The notes: generated from the letters alone by a model not told the origin. A DNA stretch of 64,000 nt from Allobosea sp. Root381 (GCF_001429395.1 NZ_LMJT01000008.1:1-64000); one strand, 5' to 3'. Counted from the first letter of the stretch, positions 37,601-44,864 are shown. Program-made: numbers and translations.

Positions 37601-37925
37601 GCTGCGTCGCGGCATCCATGAGCTGCATGCGACGCGTCTCGGTGACGAGCCCTTGATCATAAGCGCGCTGCAGATCACGCTCGACCCGACCGATCTTCTC
37701 CTGCGCACGGTACTGATCGTCCAAGCTGCGCTGCACGCGATTGTAGGCGGCCTGAGCCGACAGCTGCCGACGCTCCAGCCGCTCGGTGGAGGTCGCGGCG
37801 GAATCACTGCCCCGAGCAACAGCCGAATAGGCGTCCTCGACGGTCTTCATTTTGGCTGTGAGCTGATCCAGCCCCTCGGCGACGCCCTTAACCCGGACGA
37901 CGCGGACGACTTCGTTTCCGGACAT
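34671..37925 (-). CDS. Tail tape measure protein with embedded M15 peptidase domain
   Basis: At 1084 residues this is by far the longest gene in the element. The N-terminal half shows coiled-coil segments and the tape-measure pattern (NFGRQMQDVATMAAMGQSPF, LSSQGAQVADIF). Around residues 645-742 lies a D-Ala-D-Ala carboxypeptidase-like M15 domain (GLTITSGFRTYEQQARLYA, SQHERGLAADL, EPWHAEP) with the zinc ligands His, Asp and His all present. The C-terminus has the typical GGFTGAGGRNTPAGIVHRGE region. The start at 37925 overlaps the previous stop (TAATG). The peptidase would cut cell-wall peptides during DNA entry. The implied tail length is roughly 150 nm, at about 1.5 Å per residue, if all residues span it. 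Confidence 0.9.
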   Translation of the reverse strand: MSGNEVVRVVRVKGVAEGLDQLTAKMKTVEDAYSAVARGSDSAATSTERLERRQLSAQAAYNRVQRSLDDQYRAQEKIGRVERDLQRAYDQGLVTETRRMQLMDAATQRYSANSAAATTYATTVGKTAVTANDNLTRSTGLARHEMINFGRQMQDVATMAAMGQSPFAILSSQGAQVADIFMSTSGTMRGFFAQMASGAARFALSGAGVATAGAGLGAWGVTAAAGYASGQRDVEQALRGVGAASGITLAQINRLADAQAGAARVSVASAREIAAAYAGTGRIDPGRLPGLLDFTKQYGAFSGLGTGEAATELANAFADPAKGAELLAEKLGGLNSAAQRWIREQQAAGNMLGAQVTLLESFRQQVEGSTDRVGLFARAWDGVKRSVSDADDALGRFLAGSATAEQQLAALQAQRDRFAALPTRTGRAQQHLAGLDAEIAKLGAVVELERQRAEIDARVARAANASRRGSAISDRMDTYGTALRELTADRSRLEEAMRLNPRAGDYDAWARSLDRVNGAMATMLPNAERERQTHELTIRAINARTLAERTAIEVQRETLRLSGEKISAAEREIAIQRRVAEIQAQANRDAQDALRTSRDQLALAGRSPAERSRLEIEQRYRDNVERFGGVNPAMPAATAAANGLDAAFAESLRKLREAVPGLTITSGFRTYEQQARLYAEKPHLAAPPGRSQHERGLAADLAYNGSGQLPAWVRAEAAKFGINFPIANRARNPEPWHAEPVGGRGRSGAGGGSAADEIRRNEYASRDLNAIEGVVGSANRELQRQFELLGLQRQAWGESVEEIAKAAKQQELINALQREGVAIGPGLQAQIDRTAAGYGALVRQQEELRASQEALRSIGDLGRDIGRGLYSDLRAGASGAELLTNALDKVASKLMDMAMNDLFGKAFGNNAMGLFGNGGFFSSLMGAFGGGGGSATDFSRGAGGLYGPGFASGGFTGAGGRNTPAGIVHRGEYVFSAASVNRIGLGNLDSMHRGSLPGYAGGGYVSPTPYAHQPAANANAAAPKMVVNVTNNTPAQVETHQKEDGSLEVIIDAIEGRMAQKMVRGQGSMSTAMRAVSTGRQLRG

Positions 37926-38266
37926 TATGCGGCTCCGATCAACATAAGGTCTTTGGCGAGGCGCCTGCACGTCCCCGCGGCACGATCGACGGCGGCGGCA
38001 AGCGCGATCCGGTCCTTCAGGAAGAAGACGCTATCGGCCTGCTCTTCCCGCTCGACGCGTTGGAGCTCTGCGAGCCGGGACCGGGCCGCGAGGTAGTCGA
38101 CAACGATGTCGCTCTCGATCGCTGCAACTGGCCTCCCAGCAGCCCGGCGAAGTTCGCAAACGCGCCTAAACGCGCTCTTTTCCGACCTCGACAGACCACG
38201 AGGCGGAGCTGGGTCGCGGTCCGCTGCCGATGAATCCTCCGATATCTGCGGCATTCTCGGCATCAC
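37925..38266 (-). CDS. Hypothetical phage protein before the tape measure gene
   Basis: This helical protein has 113 residues (GLSRSEKSAFRRVCELRRAA, YLAARSRLAELQRVEREEQ, VDRAAGTCRRLAKDLMLIG). The end resembles the tail of P27-type small terminases, but the match is weak and the position, next to the tape measure gene, would also suit a tail-assembly chaperone or connector protein. Confidence 0.5.
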   Translation of the reverse strand: MMPRMPQISEDSSAADRDPAPPRGLSRSEKSAFRRVCELRRAAGRPVAAIESDIVVDYLAARSRLAELQRVEREEQADSVFFLKDRIALAAAVDRAAGTCRRLAKDLMLIGAA

Positions 38267-38391
38267 TCATCCTTCAGCATCGGCTAAAAATCGCCGGGAA
38301 CGGCCTTCCGCTGTCCATAAAATCGGCGGTCTCCAGGGCTAAAAACGTTCTGGAATTTCCGGGGACCGACAATTTTTTCTGCGAACGAGAC

Positions 38392-38700
38392 CTAATGCGG
38401 TGGACTTTCCTTCGACCCGTTTCTGGACGTCGATGCCCCCCCGTCACCCGGCCGCCGCTCGCCTCGTCCCGGCTCTGCCTTGAACCAAGGAGCGGCCGGC
38501 TGCCCCATGAAGGCGCGTACGCTGAGGATGGCTTCGACACGCCAATGCTGGGCCATTGCGCTGACCCTGCGCCGGGCTTCGTTGACGACGTGACCCGGCA
38601 GGCCCGGCGACAGCATCTCGTCGAGCAGGTCAGCGGCGTAGCGGTCGACCGCGGCAACAACCATGGCTTCGGCCTCAGCGATGGGCGTGGTGATTTGCAT
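38392..38700 (-). CDS. Hypothetical 102-residue phage protein
   Basis: Helical N-terminal half (EAEAMVVAAVDRYAADLLDE, VVNEARRRVSAMAQHW) and a disordered glycine/arginine-rich end. It starts three bases after the preceding stop and lies in the capsid-to-tail segment of the operon. A gap of 125 bases separates it from the next gene, with nothing recognised in it. Confidence 0.55.
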   Translation of the reverse strand: MQITTPIAEAEAMVVAAVDRYAADLLDEMLSPGLPGHVVNEARRRVSAMAQHWRVEAILSVRAFMGQPAAPWFKAEPGRGERRPGDGGASTSRNGSKESPPH

Positions 38701-38703
38701 GGA

Positions 38704-38901
38704 TCAACCTCCTTCGACGGCGAGCCGCAGGACGCAGGCGGGGGCGGCGTCGCGCCAGCGCTTCAACTCCGCGCGGGTCTTAGCCATGGCGGCGGCGCGC
38801 TCCGTCTTGCTGGCGCCGGCTATGTCGAGCTGACGGGATTTGCGGCGCAGCGCTTCCTGGACCATCGCATCGAGCTTGGTCTCCATTGCCTCGATGGTCA
38901 T
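38704..38901 (-). CDS. Hypothetical 65-residue helical protein
   Basis: A small, mostly helical product (MTIEAMETKLDAMVQEALRR) whose ATG overlaps the stop of the upstream gene by ATGA (38898-38901). No family recognised; translational coupling supports it as real. Confidence 0.6.
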   Translation of the reverse strand: MTIEAMETKLDAMVQEALRRKSRQLDIAGASKTERAAAMAKTRAELKRWRDAAPACVLRLAVEGG

Positions 38902-39671
38902 GGTCGAGCGTCCTTCCCATCCTTGCCGCGCTTGATCGCGAGCTGCCACGCGGTGGGCGTGCCCGGCGCCTCGCCTTCCTTCGCCTCGCGAAGGGCGATC
39001 CAACCGGAGCCTTCGAAGGTGACGAGCGCGCCCTTCCGATAAGTGACGCCGGACCGCTGCCAGACGCCGCAGTATAAGATCCCACCGGCCTCGAGCTCGG
39101 CCACCCTGGCGCTGAGGGCGTCGAGCTTCCTGCCGCTCGGCGTGGTGTCGCGCTTCGCCAACGCCATCTCGAGATCAGCGCAGCGCTGTTCCAACGCATT
39201 GATGCGGTCGACGGCCCAAGCGGTGCGGACATGGTCGATCGCCGATAGCTCGACCAGCATCTCGGTGGCGGCCCCGGCTTTGCGGAGCATTCCCAGCCAC
39301 GCGCTGATCTTGGCCGTTGTCGAGCGGAAGAGCTTGCTGCGTTGCTCCTTCGGCAGAGCGGAGGGATAGTCGGGGACGTCCGGGAAGTCTCCCTCTGGCA
39401 AGGGCGCTTGCTTGACGGCTCGCGCGGCCGGCTCTGGCACGGCTTCCGCCGGTTTCGGCTTGCCGAAGTCCTCCGGAAGGCCGGCGGTCAGGTTGGCCTG
39501 ACGGGCCTCCAAGTCGTGAACCTGGCGCCAGAGCTCTTTCGCGGCCCGGTCGTGGGAGTTCGCCAAGGTGAGGTTGAGGCCCGCCGCATAGGCCGCCGCG
39601 TCGCTCTTCCGGGCGCGTGTCCGGAGGTCCGTAACTTGGTCGCGGATTTCGATGAGGCGGGCAGCTGTCAT
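38898..39671 (-). CDS. Coiled-coil protein with C-terminal CBM5/12-like module
   Basis: The first ~210 residues are helical with a proline-rich linker. The C-terminal 50 residues (YCGVWQRSGVTYRKGALVTF, GSGWIALREAKEGEAPG) match the carbohydrate-binding CBM5/12-like module often found at the ends of phage virion proteins. It starts at 39671 with an ATGA overlap to the capsid gene, so it may be a scaffold, decoration or adhesion protein of the particle. Confidence 0.65.
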   Translation of the reverse strand: MTAARLIEIRDQVTDLRTRARKSDAAAYAAGLNLTLANSHDRAAKELWRQVHDLEARQANLTAGLPEDFGKPKPAEAVPEPAARAVKQAPLPEGDFPDVPDYPSALPKEQRSKLFRSTTAKISAWLGMLRKAGAATEMLVELSAIDHVRTAWAVDRINALEQRCADLEMALAKRDTTPSGRKLDALSARVAELEAGGILYCGVWQRSGVTYRKGALVTFEGSGWIALREAKEGEAPGTPTAWQLAIKRGKDGKDARP

Positions 39672-40723
39672 GACGCAGCGCCTCCCCAGTTGACGCCCGA
39701 CAAGATCGCGACCGCGTTCGAGCGATAGCGCTCCAGCCCGAATGTCATGGTGGCAAGGATGCCGGTGCTGTTGGTCTGCCAAAGACTGACGAGCTCGGCA
39801 GCGACGTTCTCGGGATCGTCCCGCATCGCGACCGCGGCCTGCCCCGACGAACGGATGGTGATGTTCTCGATCTCTCCGACGAGCCCGCCGGCGTCGATCA
39901 ACATCACCGTGCCGGGCGCGACGGCGTCAGAAACGAGCGCGGGCAGTCCGAGGATTTCGCCGCCTCGAGGGGTCATCTCGGGGAACGCCAGGGCGCCGGC
40001 GAGACTCGTCATCGTGGCGGCGGCATTCGCGACACCGGGGGGCATCGCCCAGTAGAGCGCAGGGCTTGCGCCGGTGACGTTGACCACGTCGAGCAGAGTG
40101 CGCAGATCGACGAGCGCGGCCTCGGCGTCCGTGCCGGTCGCGGCGATCGGCGAGACCCCAGATCCAGCGATGCTGATGAACTGGCCGTCAGCCGCTGCGG
40201 CGGCGCCCTTGCGCAACTCGCCCTCGATCAGCATCAGCGCCGCTGGCGAGGTTCCGACGATAGCCTCCTGGCTGAGTACGACGAGCGCCATAGCCTTTTG
40301 CGGAGCTAGCGATCGTGATGCCAGCGTGATCCTGCTGACTGGGGTCGGCGCGCCCTCCGAAACGATGGTGCCGGTGATGTTGGCTGTGACTGCTCGGATC
40401 GGCCTGCGGAGCGGGGCTCGCGCCATGCCATTGTCGAGGAGATGCGCGAAGATGGATCGGGATCGCAGCGACGCGAGAAACGTCGCCGAGACCTGAGCAT
40501 AGGGGCCGAGGTCCTCGATCGTGGTCGCACCGACAGCGGCCTTAATCATCGAGACGAGAGCCGGCGAGGCGCCGAGGCCTTCAGCGATCGCGCTGGCAGA
40601 ACCACCGCCCGCCGCCGTCTTCGCGGTGACCATGGCGAACATCGCGAGGTCGGAGATTCCGCGGGTCTGCTGAGCCTCTCGGTCGCGGACCATGCGGCTC
40701 GTCAGGTCAGACAGTCGTTGCAA
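39668..40723 (-). CDS. HK97-like major capsid protein
   Basis: The 351-residue product has the HK97-fold pattern. It starts with a helical N-arm (SASAIAEGLGASPALVSMIK), followed by VSEGAPTPVSRITLASRSLA, then KAMALVVLSQEAI, and near the end GEILGLPALVSDAVAPGTVM and the final sheet LWQTNSTGILATMTFGLERY. I place the start at TTG 40723 because GGAGG stands nine bases before it; the frame is open to 40777. No prohead protease gene lies upstream, where HK97-type phages usually have one together with the portal. Confidence 0.75.
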   Translation of the reverse strand: MQRLSDLTSRMVRDREAQQTRGISDLAMFAMVTAKTAAGGGSASAIAEGLGASPALVSMIKAAVGATTIEDLGPYAQVSATFLASLRSRSIFAHLLDNGMARAPLRRPIRAVTANITGTIVSEGAPTPVSRITLASRSLAPQKAMALVVLSQEAIVGTSPAALMLIEGELRKGAAAAADGQFISIAGSGVSPIAATGTDAEAALVDLRTLLDVVNVTGASPALYWAMPPGVANAAATMTSLAGALAFPEMTPRGGEILGLPALVSDAVAPGTVMLIDAGGLVGEIENITIRSSGQAAVAMRDDPENVAAELVSLWQTNSTGILATMTFGLERYRSNAVAILSGVNWGGAAS

Positions 40724-40798
40724 GGGCGTCGTCCTCCGTGTTGGAAGACGATGGCGTCGGCGTGATGCGGCAAACAATGCGGTTGGCGGGTTTGGCGA

Positions 40799-41152
40799 TC
40801 AAACCAGCAGTTTTTCGACCTTCCAGACACGCCCGGTGCGCTCTTCCGACATGGATTCTACGCGGTATCCGGCGATCGGAGCGGCGGCCAGCTTGGCGAG
40901 TTTCTTTCCCAAACCTCGGGCGCTGACACGTCCGCAGGCGCCTTCGATCGCGCCCAAGAGGGCCGGCTCGGCTTGCTCTCCGTGTCGAATCAGCTCGCGG
41001 ACGGTGAACGGCAAGCCATTGGTGTGCTCGCCGATCGCGCTGACGAGGCGATGCGCCGGCGGCACGGCGAAACCTGCCTGATCAAGCCGATCCAGCCGAG
41101 CGTTCACGGCGCGCAGTTCGGCCAGGATGAGCAGCGCGACATCATCGCCCAT
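40799..41152 (-). CDS. Hypothetical 117-residue protein
   Basis: A helical start (DVALLILAELRAVNARLDRL) is followed by a winged-helix-like region (FTVRELIRHGEQAEPALLGA) and a basic strand end. It could be a DNA-binding protein. It overlaps the preceding gene by 11 bases and lies just upstream of the capsid gene, where a small terminase or regulator might be expected; no proof. Confidence 0.55.
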   Translation of the reverse strand: MGDDVALLILAELRAVNARLDRLDQAGFAVPPAHRLVSAIGEHTNGLPFTVRELIRHGEQAEPALLGAIEGACGRVSARGLGKKLAKLAAAPIAGYRVESMSEERTGRVWKVEKLLV

Positions 41153-41396
41153 CACGGCCTCCGACCTGCTCGAACACAGCCGGCGCACCAAGCGACGCGA
41201 TCAGCATGGCCGTGCGGAACTCGGTGAGCTCGGCGACAAAGGCGGCCGTGGTCACGCTGGCGCAGGCCTCTCGCGTGCGGCCGGCGATCACCCACGCGAA
41301 CGGTCCAGGCAGCGGATAGGGCTTGCACCAGAGCACAGCCGTGCTGCCTTCGGTGGTGCGGACGAGGTGCCAACCAGGTTCGAAGGCGGCGCTCAT
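41142..41396 (-). CDS. Hypothetical 84-residue protein
   Basis: The product (FEPGWHLVRTTEGSTAVLWC, then TREACASVTTAAFVAELTEF) shows strand-then-helix structure and two cysteines. The start overlaps the previous stop by ATGA. No family recognised; tight packing supports coding. Confidence 0.55.
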   Translation of the reverse strand: MSAAFEPGWHLVRTTEGSTAVLWCKPYPLPGPFAWVIAGRTREACASVTTAAFVAELTEFRTAMLIASLGAPAVFEQVGGRDGR

Positions 41397-41635
41397 CGGC
41401 GAGCTACCTCGAGCGGCCCGCCGGTGTAGCTGCCGGGGCTGGCCGGGTGGATCGCCGGGAAGCGCAGGATCGGCGCGGGCGGGATCCGCCTCTCCATTCG
41501 AGCAACGGCTATGTCGTAGTGGCGGAGCGGATGCAGTCGCTCATACCGTGGCAGCGTCTCGCGACGTGCTCGGAAATCGACAACCGTCTGAGGTCGATCC
41601 GCCCAGGCGAAAAGGTCGGTGGGAATGTCGTTCAT
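41393..41635 (-). CDS. Hypothetical 80-residue protein
   Basis: The product (MNDIPTDLFAWADRPQTVVD, RYERLHPLRHYDIAVARMER) is short and basic. It overlaps both neighbours by ATGA, at 41632-41635 and 41393-41396. No domain is recognised. Confidence 0.55.
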   Translation of the reverse strand: MNDIPTDLFAWADRPQTVVDFRARRETLPRYERLHPLRHYDIAVARMERRIPPAPILRFPAIHPASPGSYTGGPLEVARR

Positions 41636-42429
41636 GCCGACGCCCTCCGCTCGATCGCGGCGAGCGCCAACCTGCGAGCGTTGTCGATCTCGGCACCGAT
41701 CGACGACGCGCCGAATTTCGATGAACGATCCAGCAGCATCGTCAGCAGCGCCGCCGGCACATTGTCCGCCAGACAACGCCCCTCTTCAATGTCGCCAGCG
41801 CCAAGCCGAGACAGGAAGTTTCGAGGGATCACCACACCATCAGGATCGACGTCATCCCCCTGGAGATATCTGGATTCCTCGGCAGCCCTATATGAGGGTG
41901 TTTCTGTTGAGGGTGTAATGAAGGTGTACGGGGCCACCTGCATGGCCGACTGTCGGCTATCCACATGGCCGACTACTCCGTCACCCACATGGCCGACTAC
42001 ATCGTCCGGCAGTCGGCTATCTGTATGGCCGACTACAGCCTTCCGAGCGCGCCACGCCAAGGTGGTTCGGCGTCTCTTCTGGATGCGTTCGGCGCGAAGG
42101 TCCTCTAGCCCGTTCATCAGCGCCATACCCGCGCTGAGGTCGATGGTGTATTCCGTCGCTCGGTTGCCGGATCCGGGCTCAATCTTCCAGTACCCGAGCT
42201 GCTGAAGATGGCGCCTGTTCGCCTTGCAGGTCGAGCGGCCGCCGCAGCTCTTAACCTCCGCCATGATCGTCTCGTCACCGATGACGGCAACGCCAGTCCG
42301 TTCGTTCATCGCCCGCAGAACTCGGACGAACATCCTGAACTGGCCATCCGTGACACGACGATCGGCGCATATGCGGTGCTGGAGATCGAGCTTCCGGGAG
42401 GTGAACGACTTCGAGGGCGTGTCTTTCAC
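41632..42429 (-). CDS. Replication-initiator-like HTH protein
   Basis: The N-terminal 100 residues form a winged-helix domain like phage and plasmid replication proteins (RRVTDGQFRMFVRVLRAMNE, DETIMAEVKSCGGRST, HLQQLGYWKIEPGSGN). The middle contains a repeated VVGH(T/V) peptide encoded by iteron-like DNA repeats (41941-42033), and the C-terminal third is helical. A replication gene with an origin inside its own coding sequence is the arrangement of lambda O. Starts at 42429 and overlaps the gene above by ATGA. Confidence 0.65.
   Translation of the reverse strand: MKDTPSKSFTSRKLDLQHRICADRRVTDGQFRMFVRVLRAMNERTGVAVIGDETIMAEVKSCGGRSTCKANRRHLQQLGYWKIEPGSGNRATEYTIDLSAGMALMNGLEDLRAERIQKRRRTTLAWRARKAVVGHTDSRLPDDVVGHVGDGVVGHVDSRQSAMQVAPYTFITPSTETPSYRAAEESRYLQGDDVDPDGVVIPRNFLSRLGAGDIEEGRCLADNVPAALLTMLLDRSSKFGASSIGAEIDNARRLALAAIERRASA
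41941..42033. repeat. Iteron-like repeats inside the replication-like gene, possible origin
   Basis: ATGGCCGACT occurs four times in direct orientation, at 41941, 41964, 41988 and 42024. Two inverted near-copies, GTCGGCTAT, lie at 41951 and 42011. Next to the cluster (41885-41935) is a less GC-rich stretch with TGAGGGTGT twice. Such an arrangement is typical of initiator-binding iterons beside an unwinding element. Confidence 0.6.
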
Positions 42430-42650
42430 AGTGCGCCCTCCAGCGAGGACAGCCGGCGGCCGATCAGCGCGACAAGCAGCTCGACCTCGGCAGGCTCGCG
42501 CTCCTGCAAAGCAGCCTGCTCGCGGATGGTGTCCGGCCGCGGCTGCAGTCCCAGGGCGCGGATTGTGCCGATCGTCGCGTCGACGTTCGCCAGCGTGTCG
42601 TGGTCAGCGAGGAGCCCGTCGAGCTCTGCGGGGGAGAATGAGGAGGCCAT
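42426..42650 (-). CDS. Hypothetical 74-residue helical protein
   Basis: The product (FSPAELDGLLADHDTLANVD, IREQAALQEREPAEVELLVA) is short, acidic and helical. It ends with a four-base overlap into the replication-like gene, which suggests a helper or regulator of replication. No family recognised. Confidence 0.55.
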   Translation of the reverse strand: MASSFSPAELDGLLADHDTLANVDATIGTIRALGLQPRPDTIREQAALQEREPAEVELLVALIGRRLSSLEGAL

Positions 42651-42662
42651 GCGCGTGCCACC

Positions 42663-42851
42663 TCACGCTGCCGTAGCCTGGCGCGACGAGAGCCACGCCT
42701 CGACCTCTGACTGCTTCCAACCCGTGGCGTGGTCGGTGATCTTCACCGAGGCAGGGAACTTCCCAGCGCGGATGAGGCGCCAGACGGTGGTTCGGCTTAG
42801 GCCGGTCGCGCTGTGCACGTCCGGCCAGCGGAGGATCTTGTCATTGAGCAT
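42663..42851 (-). CDS. AlpA-family transcriptional regulator
   Basis: This 62-residue protein is a classic AlpA: ILRWPDVHSATGLSRTTVWR, LIRAGKFPASVKI and GWKQSEVEAWLSSRQ. AlpA proteins of P4-like satellites and prophages activate integrase or excision genes. AGGAG nine bases before ATG 42851 decides the start; the frame is open to 42881. It lies between the replication-like gene and the integrase. Confidence 0.88.
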   Translation of the reverse strand: MLNDKILRWPDVHSATGLSRTTVWRLIRAGKFPASVKITDHATGWKQSEVEAWLSSRQATAA

Positions 42852-42908
42852 TTCGGGCCGCTCCTGTGTTTCGAACGGCAACAGAAATGTGCAGAGATTT
42901 TCACCGTG

Positions 42909-43412
42909 TCATTCGACTTCTGAGGGGGCCCCAAAGGTCAACTTTTCGGCTTCCGCGGTAATAAATGCCTCATGGGCATCAAGAACCTGCTTCTTAGCGG
43001 CGCCGAAATTGCTTGCCTCGATAGCGAATTCCCAAGCGAAAAATGCGTAAGTTGGATCAGGCTTATGCCCACGCCCAATCCGACGGGCAGCGCTCTTACC
43101 AAGGGCAAGCCTCTGCTCACGATCGGACGGCCGAGTGCGAGACCACCGGCCATCCTCGCCGACAATGTCGCTGCTCGCTATAAACGCGAGGAAATCGAGA
43201 GGTACGTCACTACCCAGAATGCCGGAGAGAACTCTAAGTTCGGCAGCGAAAGCAGAGAACCGGACTGGATGGGCGAGCTGCTTTCGCTTTTGGTCGGCAC
43301 GCCGCCGATCGAGCATCCAGTGGTTTTTCGCCAGCTGTTCAGCTCGCCACTCGTTCCACATTGCTTCGTAATAGCGAGACGTCCCAGCCTTGGGAGGCTT
43401 ACGCGTTTCCAT
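42909..43412 (-). CDS. Hypothetical 167-residue protein next to the integrase
   Basis: A basic N-terminal half (NHWMLDRRRADQKRKQLAHP) and an alpha-helical second half (YAFFAWEFAIEASNFGAAKK). It starts two bases after the integrase stop, so it is co-expressed with it. I do not recognise the family. Confidence 0.6.
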   Translation of the reverse strand: METRKPPKAGTSRYYEAMWNEWRAEQLAKNHWMLDRRRADQKRKQLAHPVRFSAFAAELRVLSGILGSDVPLDFLAFIASSDIVGEDGRWSRTRPSDREQRLALGKSAARRIGRGHKPDPTYAFFAWEFAIEASNFGAAKKQVLDAHEAFITAEAEKLTFGAPSEVE

Positions 43413-43414
43413 CG

Positions 43415-44620
43415 TCAGCGCCCCCGCAGCGCGACGACATTATCAGGTACCGGCCGCTCGGTTAGCACCGCAGCTATGCACTGATCCAGCGCCTCCAGCG
43501 CCCGCTTCTTCTGCGGCAGGAAGTCGTGTCGATCATAGGTGCTGCCTGTGACCGTGGCCTTGATGGTCGAGCCGTGGTTGAGGACATAGGCGATCGTCAG
43601 CCGATCTATCTCCAATCGCGACATGATCGTCGCCGCGGTCCTGCGGAGGTCGTGCGGCGTCGCGGGCCCCTTCAGCACGCTCCGGGTGCGCTCAAATGCC
43701 TTTGCGAGATCCTGGCTGGTCGGTGCATTTCCCTTCGTGGTGGAGAATATGTGCCCTGACCGCTTGCCCTCGCAAAGACGCGAGACGATCGCCAAGGCCT
43801 CGCCGACGAGCGGCAGAACATGAGCCGCTTTCGTCTTCACCCGCTCCGCTGGAATACGCCACAGTGCTTTGTCGAGGTCGATTTCCTCCCGCGACATCCC
43901 TGCGACCTCTCCCGGCCGCGCGCCCAGCAAGAGCACTAAGCGAACGAGATCCGCATAGCGCGGCGCCGTCTCGTTAAGGCCGGCCCACAGCGCGCGAATC
44001 TCCTCGTCGTCGAGATGGCGCTCCTTGGCTTTCTCAGTGCCCCGCTTCTTCAGACCTCGGACCGGATTGTCCTTCGCGAGCCCTTCCGACACCGCCCAGG
44101 AGAAGACCGAGCTCATCACCGACATGACTCGGTTTGCAACAATCGGAGCACGTTTCGCGACGTCGTCGAGCAGCACCCCGACTTCTGGGCGCGTGATCTC
44201 GTCCACACGTCGGTCGCGGAGTGTCGGGAGCACGTCCTTATCTAGAAGCTGCTGATACTCGCGGGCGGATCGGATCTTCGTCCCGTGGTTGGACATATAT
44301 CGCTCCACGAGCTTCTCGAAGGTCAGGGCGTCGCGCCGCACCTTAGCCTCGAGCACAGGGTCGCCGCCGTCCTGCACTCGCCGGCGAAGCGCCAGTGCCT
44401 TATCGCGGGCGTCCGCCAACGCCCACGCCGGATAGTCGCCGATCGTGTATCGCTTCTGCCGCGTCTCACCTTTCGGCCGATAGATGAAGCTCCACGACTT
44501 TGTGGTGGGGCTCACCCGCAGGCATAACCCTCGGGCCTTCGCGTCATAGATCACGAGGCGCTGACCGGGCCCTGCCTTGAGCCCGCGAACCTCGACGTCG
44601 GTAAGTGAGCGTCCAGCCAA
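43415..44620 (-). CDS. int: P4-type tyrosine integrase
   Basis: The 401-residue integrase has the DUF4102-type arm-binding N-terminus (SLTDVEVRGLKAGPGQRLVI), a SAM-like core-binding domain, and the catalytic domain. The active-site residues are arginine in LGARPGEVAGMS, HDLRRT and the tyrosine in STYDRHD. It lies 165 bases inside attR and is transcribed into the element, the normal layout for self-mobilising islands and satellites. It should recombine the 18-bp rpmG core. Confidence 0.95.
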   Translation of the reverse strand: MAGRSLTDVEVRGLKAGPGQRLVIYDAKARGLCLRVSPTTKSWSFIYRPKGETRQKRYTIGDYPAWALADARDKALALRRRVQDGGDPVLEAKVRRDALTFEKLVERYMSNHGTKIRSAREYQQLLDKDVLPTLRDRRVDEITRPEVGVLLDDVAKRAPIVANRVMSVMSSVFSWAVSEGLAKDNPVRGLKKRGTEKAKERHLDDEEIRALWAGLNETAPRYADLVRLVLLLGARPGEVAGMSREEIDLDKALWRIPAERVKTKAAHVLPLVGEALAIVSRLCEGKRSGHIFSTTKGNAPTSQDLAKAFERTRSVLKGPATPHDLRRTAATIMSRLEIDRLTIAYVLNHGSTIKATVTGSTYDRHDFLPQKKRALEALDQCIAAVLTERPVPDNVVALRGR

Positions 44621-44784
44621 GTTTGAACTCCGATCACCCTCGCCGGATCACCTCCGGGTCACAGAGAATCGGTACTGCATGAAACGATATGGCGCAATAT
44701 GGAACACAAATTTCTCTGTGTTCGCAGCGCCTTGAGTTGTTCAATTCGTTTCTAGCGTTTTCAGGCTTTTGCGCCGGGAAAGTT

Positions 44785-44802
44785 ACCAAGATCAAGTGAG
44801 GC
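44785..44802 (+). repeat. attR core, 18-bp direct repeat
   Basis: ACCAAGATCAAGTGAGGC repeats the rpmG 3' end found at 27100-27117. Sequence beyond it leads into the original terminator of rpmG at 44838, showing that this side is the old chromosomal downstream region. Confidence 0.9.
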
Positions 44803-44837
44803 GATAACGCCCGATTTTTGGTTTTGAGTTGAGAAAG

Positions 44838-44864
44838 ACCGCCCGCTCGCCGGGCGGTTTTTTC
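44838..44864 (+). terminator. Displaced host terminator of rpmG
   Basis: ACCGCCCG, loop CTCGC, CGGGCGGT and TTTTT. It lies the same short distance after the att core as its near-copy at 27154, and is presumably the terminator that served rpmG before integration. Confidence 0.85.

Larger units (their letters stand above)
27100..44802. mobile_element. rpmG-integrated phage-like element, 17.7 kb
   Basis: The element is bounded by an 18-bp direct repeat and carries at its right end a P4-type integrase transcribed inward. From right to left on the minus strand it encodes integrase, an unknown protein, AlpA, a replication-initiator-like protein, three small proteins and an HK97-like capsid. These are followed by a coiled-coil/carbohydrate-binding protein, small proteins, a tape measure protein with an M15 peptidase, and distal tail genes. 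At the left are an XRE repressor, a lipoprotein, small early genes and a low-GC AlbA_2/ATPase pair. No large terminase, portal, prohead protease, neck or tail-tube gene was recognised. It could be a capsid-encoding satellite or a reduced prophage. Confidence 0.85.

Noticed and set aside
37925-38266. Firm call of a small terminase for the 113-residue protein
   Set aside because: Only a vague resemblance in the last helix; the position next to the tape measure gene argues equally for a tail protein.
41941-42033. Iteron cluster considered as only a protein repeat
   Set aside because: The peptide repeat is short and irregular, and inverted DNA copies occur as well, which a purely protein-level repeat would not explain; kept as a possible origin.
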